Program-made: the position numbers and the translations under genes
Shown here: one piece after another, positions 34,987 through 44,005 of the stretch
How positions within the stretch are numbered: the stretch's first letter is position 1
How the letters are laid out: each line of letters opens with the position of its first letter
Assembly (NCBI GenBank): GCA_018894105.1
Contig: CM032118.1
Coordinates: 36,514,690 to 36,578,689, forward strand
Length of the DNA stretch: 64,000 nt
Direction: 5' to 3'
Origin: Jacaranda mimosifolia
Lineage: Eukaryota > Streptophyta > Magnoliopsida > Lamiales > Bignoniaceae
The notes under the pieces: generated by a model
The model's input: only the letters and a program-made list of their open reading frames with translations
What the model was told of the DNA's origin: nothing
Database searches by the model: none

Positions 34987-37374
34987 CACTACAAGAAAAT
35001 TGTGTGTTGGAGGCATTAAAAAATGCCACTTAAATAGAATTACATTGATATTTTTACATATAATGGTATTTTTTCGAAGTTCAATTTAAATAGGTGCAGT
35101 TTAAGGTATGAATGTCACTATTTTATCCTTTTTGTGATAATAGTAAAATGCAACAATAAATGAATTAAATGACATATTAAAATGTCACAAAAAGTACATT
35201 AAATGACAGGCTAACATACCACAAATATTATATGTAGTGACCTATTAAAATGCCACAAAAAATCTTTTAAATAACATTATAACAAACCATAAAAAAAAAA
35301 AATGCATGACATGTTAAAATACTATGAAAGGTTTCTTTTAATGATATATTAACATGCCGCAAAAAATATAGTAAATGATATATTAAAATGCCACTAAAAG
35401 AATCTTTAAATGCATTTTGGATCCTCTATTCCATTCTCTATTTCATCTCCTATTCTAATTTGTTGTATTTATGAGAAGTGTATCTGATTCTCAATCAGTT
35501 ATTTTTATTAAAAAATATTTAATACGCATGTTATATATTCATAAAATGGAATAGAAGATGGAATAGGAAATGAAATAAAGGATTTAAACTGCTTTAAATG
35601 GCATGTTAGCATGCCACAAAATAATATATTAATGACATACTAAATATCACAAAAAATTCTTTTATATATATCTATATATATATATGTTAACCTACTCTCA
35701 CTCTCCAATTGTGAGATTCTAATATGGCTCAATTGCTCTTCATAAGATTTGAAGCCACAATCATTTGTTTGCAAGAATATGAGTTTACCACCAAACTATC
35801 CATCAATGTTCAATATGTTTAAAGATAATAATTTATTTTTATACTTTGAAGGTTCATTTACTCAATTATTTAAATATATGTATGCACTCGAATTTATTAT
35901 ATGAAATAACACATTTAAAAAAGTGTGAGAGATTAATTAGTTTTGAGATATAAAATATCCAAAAAAATAAACAGAGACAAAACATAATATATATATATAT
36001 AGGTGAGGGGAAAATAAATCGACACAAACTTAAATTTTCTATACTTTTTTAATATATGATTAATTTAGTCAATACATTAATATAAATCAAATAGTTAGTC
36101 AATACATTAATGATAAGATATATATATATTTTTTTTAAATTTTATAGTTATTGATATACCTACATATACTTTATCTGTTTTTGCAATATTTTCTTTATAT
36201 TACACCATGACTAAATTATGAGTGGCATTTTTTTTCTCAAAAAAGGATATTGATACTCATTAAATGCTATTGATACTCGTTAAATGCCTTTGACATATAA
36301 TTATGTCGGTTGCTTCAATAAAATACCATCACATTTTTACAATATTTATTAATCAATTGACACTAAGTTTTATATTATAGTGATATTTTTTTTCTTTTAC
36401 TACTATTACTATATTACTTTAATATATCACTATACTATAAAATGTCATAAATATATTGATTAACTATTGTGGCATCTTTTCACCATATTACTTTTATTAC
36501 TATATTACTTTTATGTAGTGTCACTAAATTTGTGGCATCTTTTTCAAATGACACTATAATTAAATATCAGCAAAATTTTTAAGAAAAATTAGTAGCACTG
36601 ATTAAATGCCTTGAAATATATTTTATGTTGGCATTTTCAATCAAATATTACCATCTTTATTTATCATTTGTTAATCAAATGCCACTAAATATTGTAATAT
36701 AATGGTATTTTACAATAATTATCATTATATTACTCTTGTGCACTATAATACAGAATATTAATAAATTAGTGCTACTAAATATTTCGTGATTTTTTTTTTT
36801 TTTTGAATGACACCATAAATAAATATGAGTGACAATTTTTTTAAAAATTTAGTGCCACTAGCTAAATGCATACGAAATGCATTTTTGTTGGCGTTTTTAA
36901 TCAAAAGTCACTATCTTATATATCATTTAACAATCAAATGCCACTAAATATTTTAGTACAGTGGCATTTTTCTAAGACTAACACCATATTATCTTTGTGC
37001 GTCATTATACTAGAAAATGCCACTAAATTAACGCCGCTAAATACTTTGTGATTTATTTTTTTTCAAATGACATCATAACTATATATTAGTGGCATTTTTC
37101 TAGAAAAAAATAGTGGCACTAGTTTTTTTTTATAAATGTCTCTAAAATGGCACTAGTTACATGTTAGTGGCACTAATTAAATGTCTCTAAAATACATGTA
37201 TCTCGATATTTTCAATTAAATGTTACTATTTTATTAGTAATTTATAGTCAAATGCTACCAAATGTTATGTTATAGCGACATTCATTTACAATTATTACTA
37301 TATTAATTTTTTGTGTCTTTATCTTATAAAGTATCACTAAATTGATGCCACTAAATATCTTAATTGTTGTAGCG
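34987..37374. mobile_element. Non-autonomous CACTA element, copy 1
   Basis: A 2388-bp element with left end CACTACAAGAAAATTG, a classic CACTA terminus, and degenerate right end TTGTTGTAGCG. The 3-bp duplication TCT lies at 34984-34986 and 37375-37377. Left and right thirds are filled with reiterated words such as ATTAAAATGCCACAAAAA and GTGGCATTTTT. The central segment (35690-35815) is shared in reverse with the element at 45748-47669. No transposase. Inserted in the WRKY pseudogene. Confidence 0.9.
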
Positions 37375-37482
37375 TCTTCCTTCTTGGACTGATCAGTTGG
37401 ACTAGTTCCAAGGTGAAGAGATAGAAGTTCTTGTTCTTGATCATCACCATTAATAACAGTACTGGTGGGAATTTGGGTTTCC
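37375..37482 (-). pseudogene. WRKY group IIb fragment, 5' piece
   Basis: From ATG at 37480-37482 the reverse strand reads METQIPTSTVING, then ELLSLHLGTSPTDQSKKED before the CACTA insertion. It is collinear with the piece at 34986-34715, and the L-SL-LGTS segment fits the N-terminal part of group IIb WRKY proteins. Just upstream is a 30-bp direct tandem repeat (37486-37515 and 37516-37545) and an (AG)n tract at 37647-37680, which would lie in the 5' leader. Identity is inferred mainly from the other piece. Confidence 0.6.
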
Positions 37483-37642
37483 ATTTTTCTTTGATTCTTG
37501 TTGAAAAACATCAATGATCTTTGATTCTTGTTGAAAAACATCAATGAATCGCATTTGCAGAGTCTTGTATGATCAAGAAATGCAGAATTATTTGGACTAA
37601 ACAGGCTCTCCAAACAAATAAATACAACAAGAACCGGATAAT

Positions 37643-37682
<40 letters not shown>

Positions 37683-38100
37683 AATTTGATAGTTAAATTC
37701 GCCAAAAACCATAAGGAATAGTTTTATGCTTTAATTTACCTTTGCCGCATCTTGATTGCATCTGCAAGTTTAATTAATATCTTTCCATTTTTTCCCATTT
37801 GCTTTAGTATATATTGCACTTGTGAGCTTCCTATGCAAGAACATAGTCCTTTATTTCAACATGGTACACTTTTCTGTCCTTTATTTTATTTGTGGTTAAA
37901 TCTCATCCCTCAGATTGTAAACACAGAGAAGAAACTTCAAAATGCCAACTGCCCCAGCTACTAGTGTAAGAAATAATTTAATCCAACATTCACATACCAT
38001 AAAATCAAAACACCATAAAATTAATTTATTCCTTATATCTATTTGAGCCGTGAGATTGGTGATCAATACATCATGCAATTAGTGAAATCAATGACTAACA
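37483..38100 (-). other. WRKY pseudogene leader and flank
   Basis: Contains the 30-bp duplicated unit and the (AG)n microsatellite at 37647-37680. Beyond about 37720 I see nothing definite. Confidence 0.5.
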
Positions 38101-38520
38101 GGGTGTTTGGTTTCATTTCCAAGCCCCCTTTTTATTTTCTTGTGGGAATGAAAATTGAAAACAAACACTATCTCACAACTTTTTTTAGAAAAAGTACATA
38201 TTTTCTTTCCAAAACTCATTTCTAAACCTACCCTATTATCCTATTACACATCAATCAAATTCAAATTTGATTTGGCATAAAGCTACCCAACATCATTTTT
38301 AAATTAATAAAATATTCATATATTTTAAAAAATAAATCTTTTTAAACATAAAAAATATAAATTAACCTACTTTTCAATTCTACAACCTATTATAATCATT
38401 ATTTTCCAACAATTCATCCAAATACATCTCAATTTCTATTTCTATTTCATAACTAACTTTTCAACTTTTAAAAATGGGTAGAAATGGAAATGACTTTTGG
38501 AAATCAAACCAAACGGACTT
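38101..38520. mobile_element. MITE with GTTTGGTTT-type ends
   Basis: The left end GGGTGTTTGGTTTCATTTCC pairs with the right end GGAAATCAAACCAAACGGAC as an imperfect inverted repeat. The interior is AT-rich with no gene. A target duplication could not be fixed, so it may be hAT or PIF/Harbinger. It lies about 0.6 kb upstream of OCT1. Confidence 0.6.
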
Positions 38521-39076
38521 CCTCTCCTTCTCACACAAACTATTTGGCAGCTTTAATGGGATAGCAAAATCAAAACGTGGAGTGGAGAGGTGATCCAACC
38601 AGAATATATATAAAATAAAATTTTAGAGAACCTTCTCATCATGGGCTTCTAAAATTGAGTATATATCAGCTGTCATACCAAGTCTGTTAAGAAAATGCCT
38701 TAAAAATATTGGATCAAAATAATAGGCCCTATGAATCATGTCTTATTAACCGTATTAATTTAGTTTATTTTTATTTTATTAAAAAATAAATTCAATTAAT
38801 AGCAGTCTACATATTAGAATAAAATTCCAACAACTAGCTTATACAGGCTTTTTTTTTTTTTTTTTTTTAATGTGTGTGTGTAACACATGGAGTTGAAAAT
38901 TTTGTAATTAATTACATTAAATTATGGAAGCATGCATGCCGATCTCACGACTGAAACCATGTGAACATATGATAAAAGCCGAAGATTAAGGGCGCCCACA
39001 ACTTGATAATTTTCTTTTCTTTTCTTCTTTTTTTATTTATTTTTTGGTTGGGGGAGGTGCGGAGGGACATTTACAA
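38521..39076. other. OCT1 upstream region
   Basis: No gene. A poly-T run of about 20 bases (38850-38869) is followed by (TG)n. The last stretch before 39077 is the probable promoter of OCT1. Confidence 0.5.
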
Positions 39077-39084
39077 TATAAATA
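39077..39084 (+). promoter_or_regulatory. TATA box of OCT1
   Basis: TATAAATA, 81 bp before the ATG, within about 100 bp of 5' flank shared with OCT2. In OCT2 the matching word is TATTAATA. Position and sequence fit a plant TATA box with a leader of about 50 nt. Confidence 0.65.
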
Positions 39085-39164
39085 CTCTAAGCTTGTCTTG
39101 AACAATGAACCCAAACATACACACACAGACAGCCAGTCACACACCAAGCAAATAGCAATTAAAG

Positions 39165-40745
39165 ATGACAGATCCAAATCCACTGCTCTCACAAACTGGC
39201 TCGGCGGAGCCCGAGACTCCGCCGCCATTGATAGCAGCGAAACACCACCATCCCTCCCTCGACTCCACGATTGAACACTGCGTTGGGGACTTCGGGTGGA
39301 CCCAGTTATTTCAAGCCACCCTCGTCTCTTTCGCATGGTTTTTCGATGCACAGCAAGTCTTCCTCAGTGTCTTCACCGATGCTGAACCTAAATGGAATTG
39401 TAATAACTCTAACTCATCATCATGCTACAGAAGCAGCAATATATGTCAACTTCCCGAGGACGCCTGGTCCTGGGACCTTCCAGCAACCACATCCATCATC
39501 TCGGAGTGGTCGCTCCAGTGCGCTGGATCCATCATAACAGGCTTACCAGCCTCGTCTTTCTTCCTGGGTTGCCTTGTCGGTGGGTTTGCACTCGCCGCAT
39601 TAGCAGACTCGTCTTTGGGCCGGAAGAACTTGCTGGTTTTATCAAGCCTGCTCATGTCCCTGACAGGCGTGCTGGCAGCGCTTTCAACCAACATATGGAT
39701 GTATTCTGGGTTGCGATTTATCAGCGGGTTCGGCCGAGCCACAGTTGGGACCTGTGCTCTTGTTCTGTCCACGGAGCTAGTCGGGAAGAAATGGAGAGAA
39801 AAAATTGGGATCATTGGATTCATCTATTTTACTCTTGGATTTCTATCTCTACCACTTATTGCCTTTTGCCTCCGAAGTTCTTCGTGGAGACTAATATACC
39901 TCTGGACTTGTGTTCCGTCAGTACTTTACTCGTTGTCAGTGCTTTTGCTAGTTCGAGAGTCCCCCAGATGGCTTTACATCAAGGGACGAAAAGATGAATT
40001 CGCTGAATCAGTGAGAAGCATCGCAGGCCCAGCGAACCGGAGCAGCTTGACACAAAGCTTCTTCAGCAGGTGTACTGAGTGGGAAGAGAAACCACAAGAA
40101 ACCGACATTTTCTCGGCCGTGAAGATCTTGCTTAAGAAAGGCTGGTCTTGCCAGCGGCTGGTGGCGGTGATGGTGGTGGCCTTTGGCAATGGCTTGATTT
40201 ACTACGGAATGCCACTGGGCCTTGGCAACCTGTCATTTGATCTATATTTGAGCGTCACATTAAATGCATTATCCGAATTCCCAGCCTCATTGCTCGCATT
40301 TGTGCTTATCGGAAAAATGGACAGAAAGGTTTCGGTGCTGGGATTGTCCTTATTGAGTGGATTATGCAGCGTGAGCTGCGTGTTGACAAAATGGGAAGGA
40401 ATGCAAATGGTGCTAGAGCTGGTGTCCTTCTTCAGCGCCTGCACGGCATTTGACGTGGTTATGATTTACACTCTGGAGCTATTTCCGACGTGTGTGAGGA
40501 ACTCTGCGGTGTCGATGGTGAGGCAAGCTGTGGTGCTGGGCGGAGCTCTCAGCCCGATGTTGGTGGCTGCCGGTAGAAAGAATAATGGGTTGTTGTCATA
40601 TGGTCTGTTTGGGGTGACAATTTCCATATGTGTGCTGTTTGTTGTATGCTTGCCGGAGACGAGGGGGAGGATTTTGTGCGATACTATGGAGGAAGAAGAG
40701 CGCAAGGCTGCTGCACTAGCACAAGATGGAGGTGGTTGTGTTTAA
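39165..40745 (+). CDS. Organic cation/carnitine transporter, OCT1 copy
   Basis: An intact intronless gene of 526 aa. It belongs to the plant organic cation/carnitine transporters (OCT family) of the major facilitator superfamily, membrane proteins moving carnitine, polyamine-like or other organic cations; the substrate here is unknown. About twelve membrane helices are predicted by hydropathy. A cysteine-bearing loop follows helix 1 (residues 70-115, Cys 79, 87, 94). The MFS loop motif ends LADSSLGRKN (146-155), RESPRWL is at 264-270, ELFPTCVRN at 438-446 and LPETRG at 496-501. Length fits Arabidopsis OCT proteins. The start follows the conserved leader, and OCT2 aligns from the same ATG. The protein differs from OCT2 at 16 residues, 15 of them before residue 294. 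Confidence 0.93.
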   Translation: MTDPNPLLSQTGSAEPETPPPLIAAKHHHPSLDSTIEHCVGDFGWTQLFQATLVSFAWFFDAQQVFLSVFTDAEPKWNCNNSNSSSCYRSSNICQLPEDAWSWDLPATTSIISEWSLQCAGSIITGLPASSFFLGCLVGGFALAALADSSLGRKNLLVLSSLLMSLTGVLAALSTNIWMYSGLRFISGFGRATVGTCALVLSTELVGKKWREKIGIIGFIYFTLGFLSLPLIAFCLRSSSWRLIYLWTCVPSVLYSLSVLLLVRESPRWLYIKGRKDEFAESVRSIAGPANRSSLTQSFFSRCTEWEEKPQETDIFSAVKILLKKGWSCQRLVAVMVVAFGNGLIYYGMPLGLGNLSFDLYLSVTLNALSEFPASLLAFVLIGKMDRKVSVLGLSLLSGLCSVSCVLTKWEGMQMVLELVSFFSACTAFDVVMIYTLELFPTCVRNSAVSMVRQAVVLGGALSPMLVAAGRKNNGLLSYGLFGVTISICVLFVVCLPETRGRILCDTMEEEERKAAALAQDGGGCV

Positions 40746-41317
40746 TTAACCATATTTAATTTGGTTTAATTTCTAGCTTGCTCTGAGTCTTAATTAGCAC
40801 TAAATCGGCTATTGTTTGAGAGTTAAACATGTCGTTAACTCCTAGTTTTCATGTTAATTCTTAATATAAATTTGTGTTGAAAATCAATTCTTTTTGTAAT
40901 AAAGGTAATTAATTTTTGGAACTGTTGTTAATTTAGTCTGTACAGAGTTGGTTCTTATGCAATACGCTTTCGCTCCATTAATCCAATTATATACAATACG
41001 CATTTAGATGATTATCGTATTTGTACTATAACTGTATTTTCATGCTTATCTATGGAGGGATTTATTAGTTTGTTGTCAACTAATTAAGAAATTTTTTTTG
41101 TGTAAAAAAAAAATTAGTATTATTTTCACTCATACAATTTTCGATGTTGATTAAGTTGTTGATACGTGGAATTTTGCATGCATATGGATTGAATCTTGAG
41201 CTTTTCTTGCGGAGGAGCCACGTTTTTATTGGTCTCTTCTTTGTCTTAAAATGCTTCTTATATAGCATTTCATGATCTCTATATTTGTAGCTTCCTCCTG
41301 ACTATGAACGAGATTTA
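40746..41317. repeat. OCT1 3' flank, first part
   Basis: Homologous to segment 0 (2230-3311). It contains the undisturbed target of the CACTA element found in OCT2 (ATT at 40887-40889). Confidence 0.82.
40898..40903 (+). terminator. Probable polyadenylation signal of OCT1
   Basis: AATAAA about 153 nt after the stop codon. The same word in the same context occurs in segment 0 (2367-2372) and after OCT2 (47681-47686), where a CACTA insertion has moved it about 2.1 kb from the stop. Confidence 0.5.
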
Positions 41318-41663
41318 CACTATGTTTGATTTAAGGATTTTGATAAGAAAAGAAAATTAGTATTAGAGAAAAGAAAAAGAAAATAAAGAAATATAAAATT
41401 TCAAATTTGTTTGGTTGTTAAAGAAAATAATGAAGAGAAGAATGTGGAAAAGAAGGGTGATGAAAATAAAAAAGAGTTCAAATAAGCTTTTCTCTCATTT
41501 TCCTCACTATTTTGTGAGGAAAATTCATTTTCCTTAGATACACTACATTTTTCCTCAAATTTTCCTTTCTTTAGCATTTTCCTTGCCAACCAAACAATCA
41601 AAAATATTTTCCTTCATATTTTTTTTTCTTTTCCTCATCAAAATCCATGAACCAAACATAGTG
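41318..41663. mobile_element. PIF/Harbinger-like MITE, dated by empty site
   Basis: A 346-bp element with ends CACTATGTTTG and CAAACATAGTG (matching inverted repeats that continue into TTTTGATRAG / CTYATCAAAA) and the duplication TTA (41315-41317, 41664-41666). Segment 0 has the uninterrupted site GAGATTTAGAAGACATT at 3308-3324. TTA target and TGTTTGGTT-like end favour PIF/Harbinger over CACTA despite the first five bases. Confidence 0.85.
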
Positions 41664-42800
41664 TTAGAAGACATTGCAAGAAGAAAATTGAAGTTTTGGG
41701 AGCAACGAAAATTTTATGTCCATTTTTTGATTTGAGAGATTGAAAAGTTGGAGAGATTTGAGAAATAATTATTGAGTTTTCTTAATTAAAAAAGTTGTTA
41801 TAATTGCTTAAAGAGTTGATCATTTAACTTAAGATTGTGATTAGACAAAAATTATATGTACCATTAAATTAATCTTTTTATGATATGACAATTATTTAAG
41901 TAAATGTGTATTGAATTAATGCAACTGAAGAGAAAAGTGTATTGAAAAAAGACCCAAACCCAAATTGCATTACGTTCAATTGTGAACTTTTCATGCCATT
42001 ATTGCCATTTCTCAACCACTCGATGCCTCATATATATTTACAAATACAAAATGTAATTAATATAATATCATTTGTGCGGTCAACATAGCGTTGGAGAGCA
42101 TGTGCCTTCCAGATCCAAGTTTTTAAGCCTGCTGGTTGCCATCAAATTAATTTGAATTCAGAATTTCATTATAAAGAAAGTAATGATCCAACCAATTACA
42201 ACTACCATAAAATAATGATCGATCGACTCTGTGCTGCATCAAAGAAGTACATAATTAACAATTAAGACAGATTTGGATCTCATGTAAGTAATGCTAATTA
42301 GGTGGAAATTATTTTTGCTATGTAGGACTACCGTTGATTAATTAATCTATTTAATTATAATTCATCTACAATCATAATGCGTGTTTGATATAGGTTAAGA
42401 TAAATAAATTGGTCCCAAATAAAATTAGCCACGTGCTAAGACCTAGTTCACTATTTTAATGATTTATAGGGTTCACGCCTCTCCAATTAAACCCCACCGT
42501 TATAAATGTATTCTATTATATATATAGCATAATTTTGTATCGATTTAATTACGTAATTTTCGTCAAATTTTGAATTCTTAAAAAAATTCTCATCGATTAT
42601 TAATTTATCTTTTATTTTAATTTTAGTATGGTTAACTTTTTAATTATAATTAAAACTCATATTGTATTTATCCAAAACTGCATTATACATTTTTATCTCA
42701 TTAAATAATCTCGAAACATTGATATCATGTTTTTATTTCATCAGACAAATTTAGAATTTAAAATATACTTTGCAAGCAAAATACTAAGAACTTTCATGAC
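41664..42800. repeat. OCT1 3' flank, second part
   Basis: Homologous to segment 0 (3312-4105, 9400-9460, 10682-10831) and to the OCT2 flank (47700-48527, 61698-61909, 62220-62480). Landmarks are GTTGGAGAGCATGTGCCTTCC near 42091 and AAGACCTAGTTCACTATTTT near 42438. About 1.1 kb of this flank (40910-41990) is absent after OCT2. Confidence 0.82.
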
Positions 42801-43832
42801 AAAATTTCATCTTATAATAATATTACTTTATTATAAGATTAACGTGACAATCTTTATTTATGTTACACGTAAATTTGATTATTTAGATATTATTTTTTTA
42901 TATTTTATTTCTATATTATTTGTGCTACCATTCTATATTTTTATTCTGTTTTGTTATTTATTTGTAAAACCTCTTTCTCTAATTAACTTAATATGACAGG
43001 AAACTTTTATGATCATGTTAAAAGAATCTGTTATGCTTGATTTGGGAGAGACATGATTTCAATACCCTTTCGAAATGTCTTTATGACGAAACAACTACAG
43101 GATCCTCTCTCCTCTTAATAGACCATACTCAATCTAGAGTTCAACCTAATACGTAGCCATCGATAGATTATACGTGGCAATATTTTGAGAGTTGAGAAGA
43201 ACATTACGTGGCGAGTTAGTATAGGTCCTGATATTTCAAAAGGAATTTTTTTAGAGAGTATCCGGTAGGAAAAGTCTACCTCGATCAGAATTGGAGTGTA
43301 TGACTGGATGGATCAATGGACGATGTAGCTTGTGATCTCATATTGTATAATGTTGCGTTACCTTCCAAAACTCAAATCCCCTTTAATTATAAATAAATTG
43401 ACTACTTAGGCATTGTTATTACGATCCCTGATCAATGCTGATGGTTGATTTCCCGGTGGGTGGCTGAATCTTGATGGCTGCGGAGGTCTCACGGACCAAG
43501 TCTGAAAGAAAATCAATTGCAATATAGAATTAATGTTATCGGATTGAAAACAAATGGCAACATTTTGATCATCTTTGATTTTAATTAAGGTTTCATATTA
43601 CTATTAAAGCGGCCAAAGATGTTCTTTTCATGATTATGATAAGTAAAAAAAATGATTAATTATTAAAAGAAGTCAAATGATTACAACTAAAACGCATTTA
43701 CTAATACTCTTGCTCCATCGTTAAAATACATGTGGAAAATGCATTTGCTATTTTTTTAAGAGAAATGATGAGTCTTCGACTTCGAGGAACATATATAAAA
43801 TGTCGCGATGCGGAATTTAGAAAATATTGGTA
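42801..43832. other. Intergenic DNA between OCT1 and OCT2
   Basis: Mostly nothing recognised. At 43412-43496 the reverse strand could be a final exon fragment: an acceptor-like TTTCAG, then an open 27-codon stretch (LVRETSAAIKIQPPTGKSTI...) ending in TAA. I cannot identify it. Confidence 0.4.
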
Positions 43833-43913
43833 AAACCGTGTGAAATATTTTGCTTATTTGCTAATTAAACCGTGTGAAATAATATTTACATTATTTATGA
43901 AACCGTGTGAAAC
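43833..43913 (+). repeat. Triplicated AAACCGTGTGAAA near OCT2 promoter
   Basis: The 13-mer AAACCGTGTGAAA occurs at 43833, 43867 and 43900 with spacings of 34 and 33 bp, ending about 10 bp before the TATA-like word. OCT1 has only one degenerate form (GAAACCATGTGAAC near 38955) and not in this spacing. It could be a regulatory element or a small tandem duplication. Confidence 0.6.
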
Positions 43914-43921
43914 ATTTACAC

Positions 43922-43929
43922 TATTAATA
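43922..43929 (+). promoter_or_regulatory. Variant TATA box of OCT2
   Basis: TATTAATA, in the place of TATAAATA of OCT1, 84 bp before the shared ATG. The change weakens the match to the TATA consensus. Confidence 0.5.
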
Positions 43930-43972
43930 CTCTCATCTTATCTTGAATTAACATAAACATACACAGGCAGAA

Positions 43973-43992
43973 ACACACACACACACACACAC
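43973..43992 (+). repeat. (CA)n microsatellite in OCT2 leader
   Basis: About ten CA units directly upstream of the OCT2 start. OCT1 has only a short interrupted ACACAC at the same place. In this position it would be in the 5' untranslated leader. Confidence 0.75.
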
Positions 43993-44005
43993 AAAGCAAT
44001 TGAGG

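Noticed and set aside
35000..35640. A CRISPR-like or satellite array
   Set aside because: The repeated ATTAAAATGCCACAAAAA words have irregular spacing and sit in CACTA subterminal DNA, which is normally repetitive; this is a eukaryotic genome.
39446..39823. Reverse-strand ORFs of 70-125 codons inside both OCT genes
   Set aside because: They are complements of the conserved transporter frame, occur identically in both copies, and show no protein features of their own.
41318..41663. A CACTA-superfamily call for this MITE
   Set aside because: The first bases are CACTA, but the TTA target and the TGTTTGGTT-type inverted repeat match PIF/Harbinger MITEs better.
44000..44005. The upstream ATG as the OCT2 start
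   Set aside because: It would add only Met-Arg and is absent from OCT1, where the aligned codon is not ATG; the shared ATG at 44006 is preferred.
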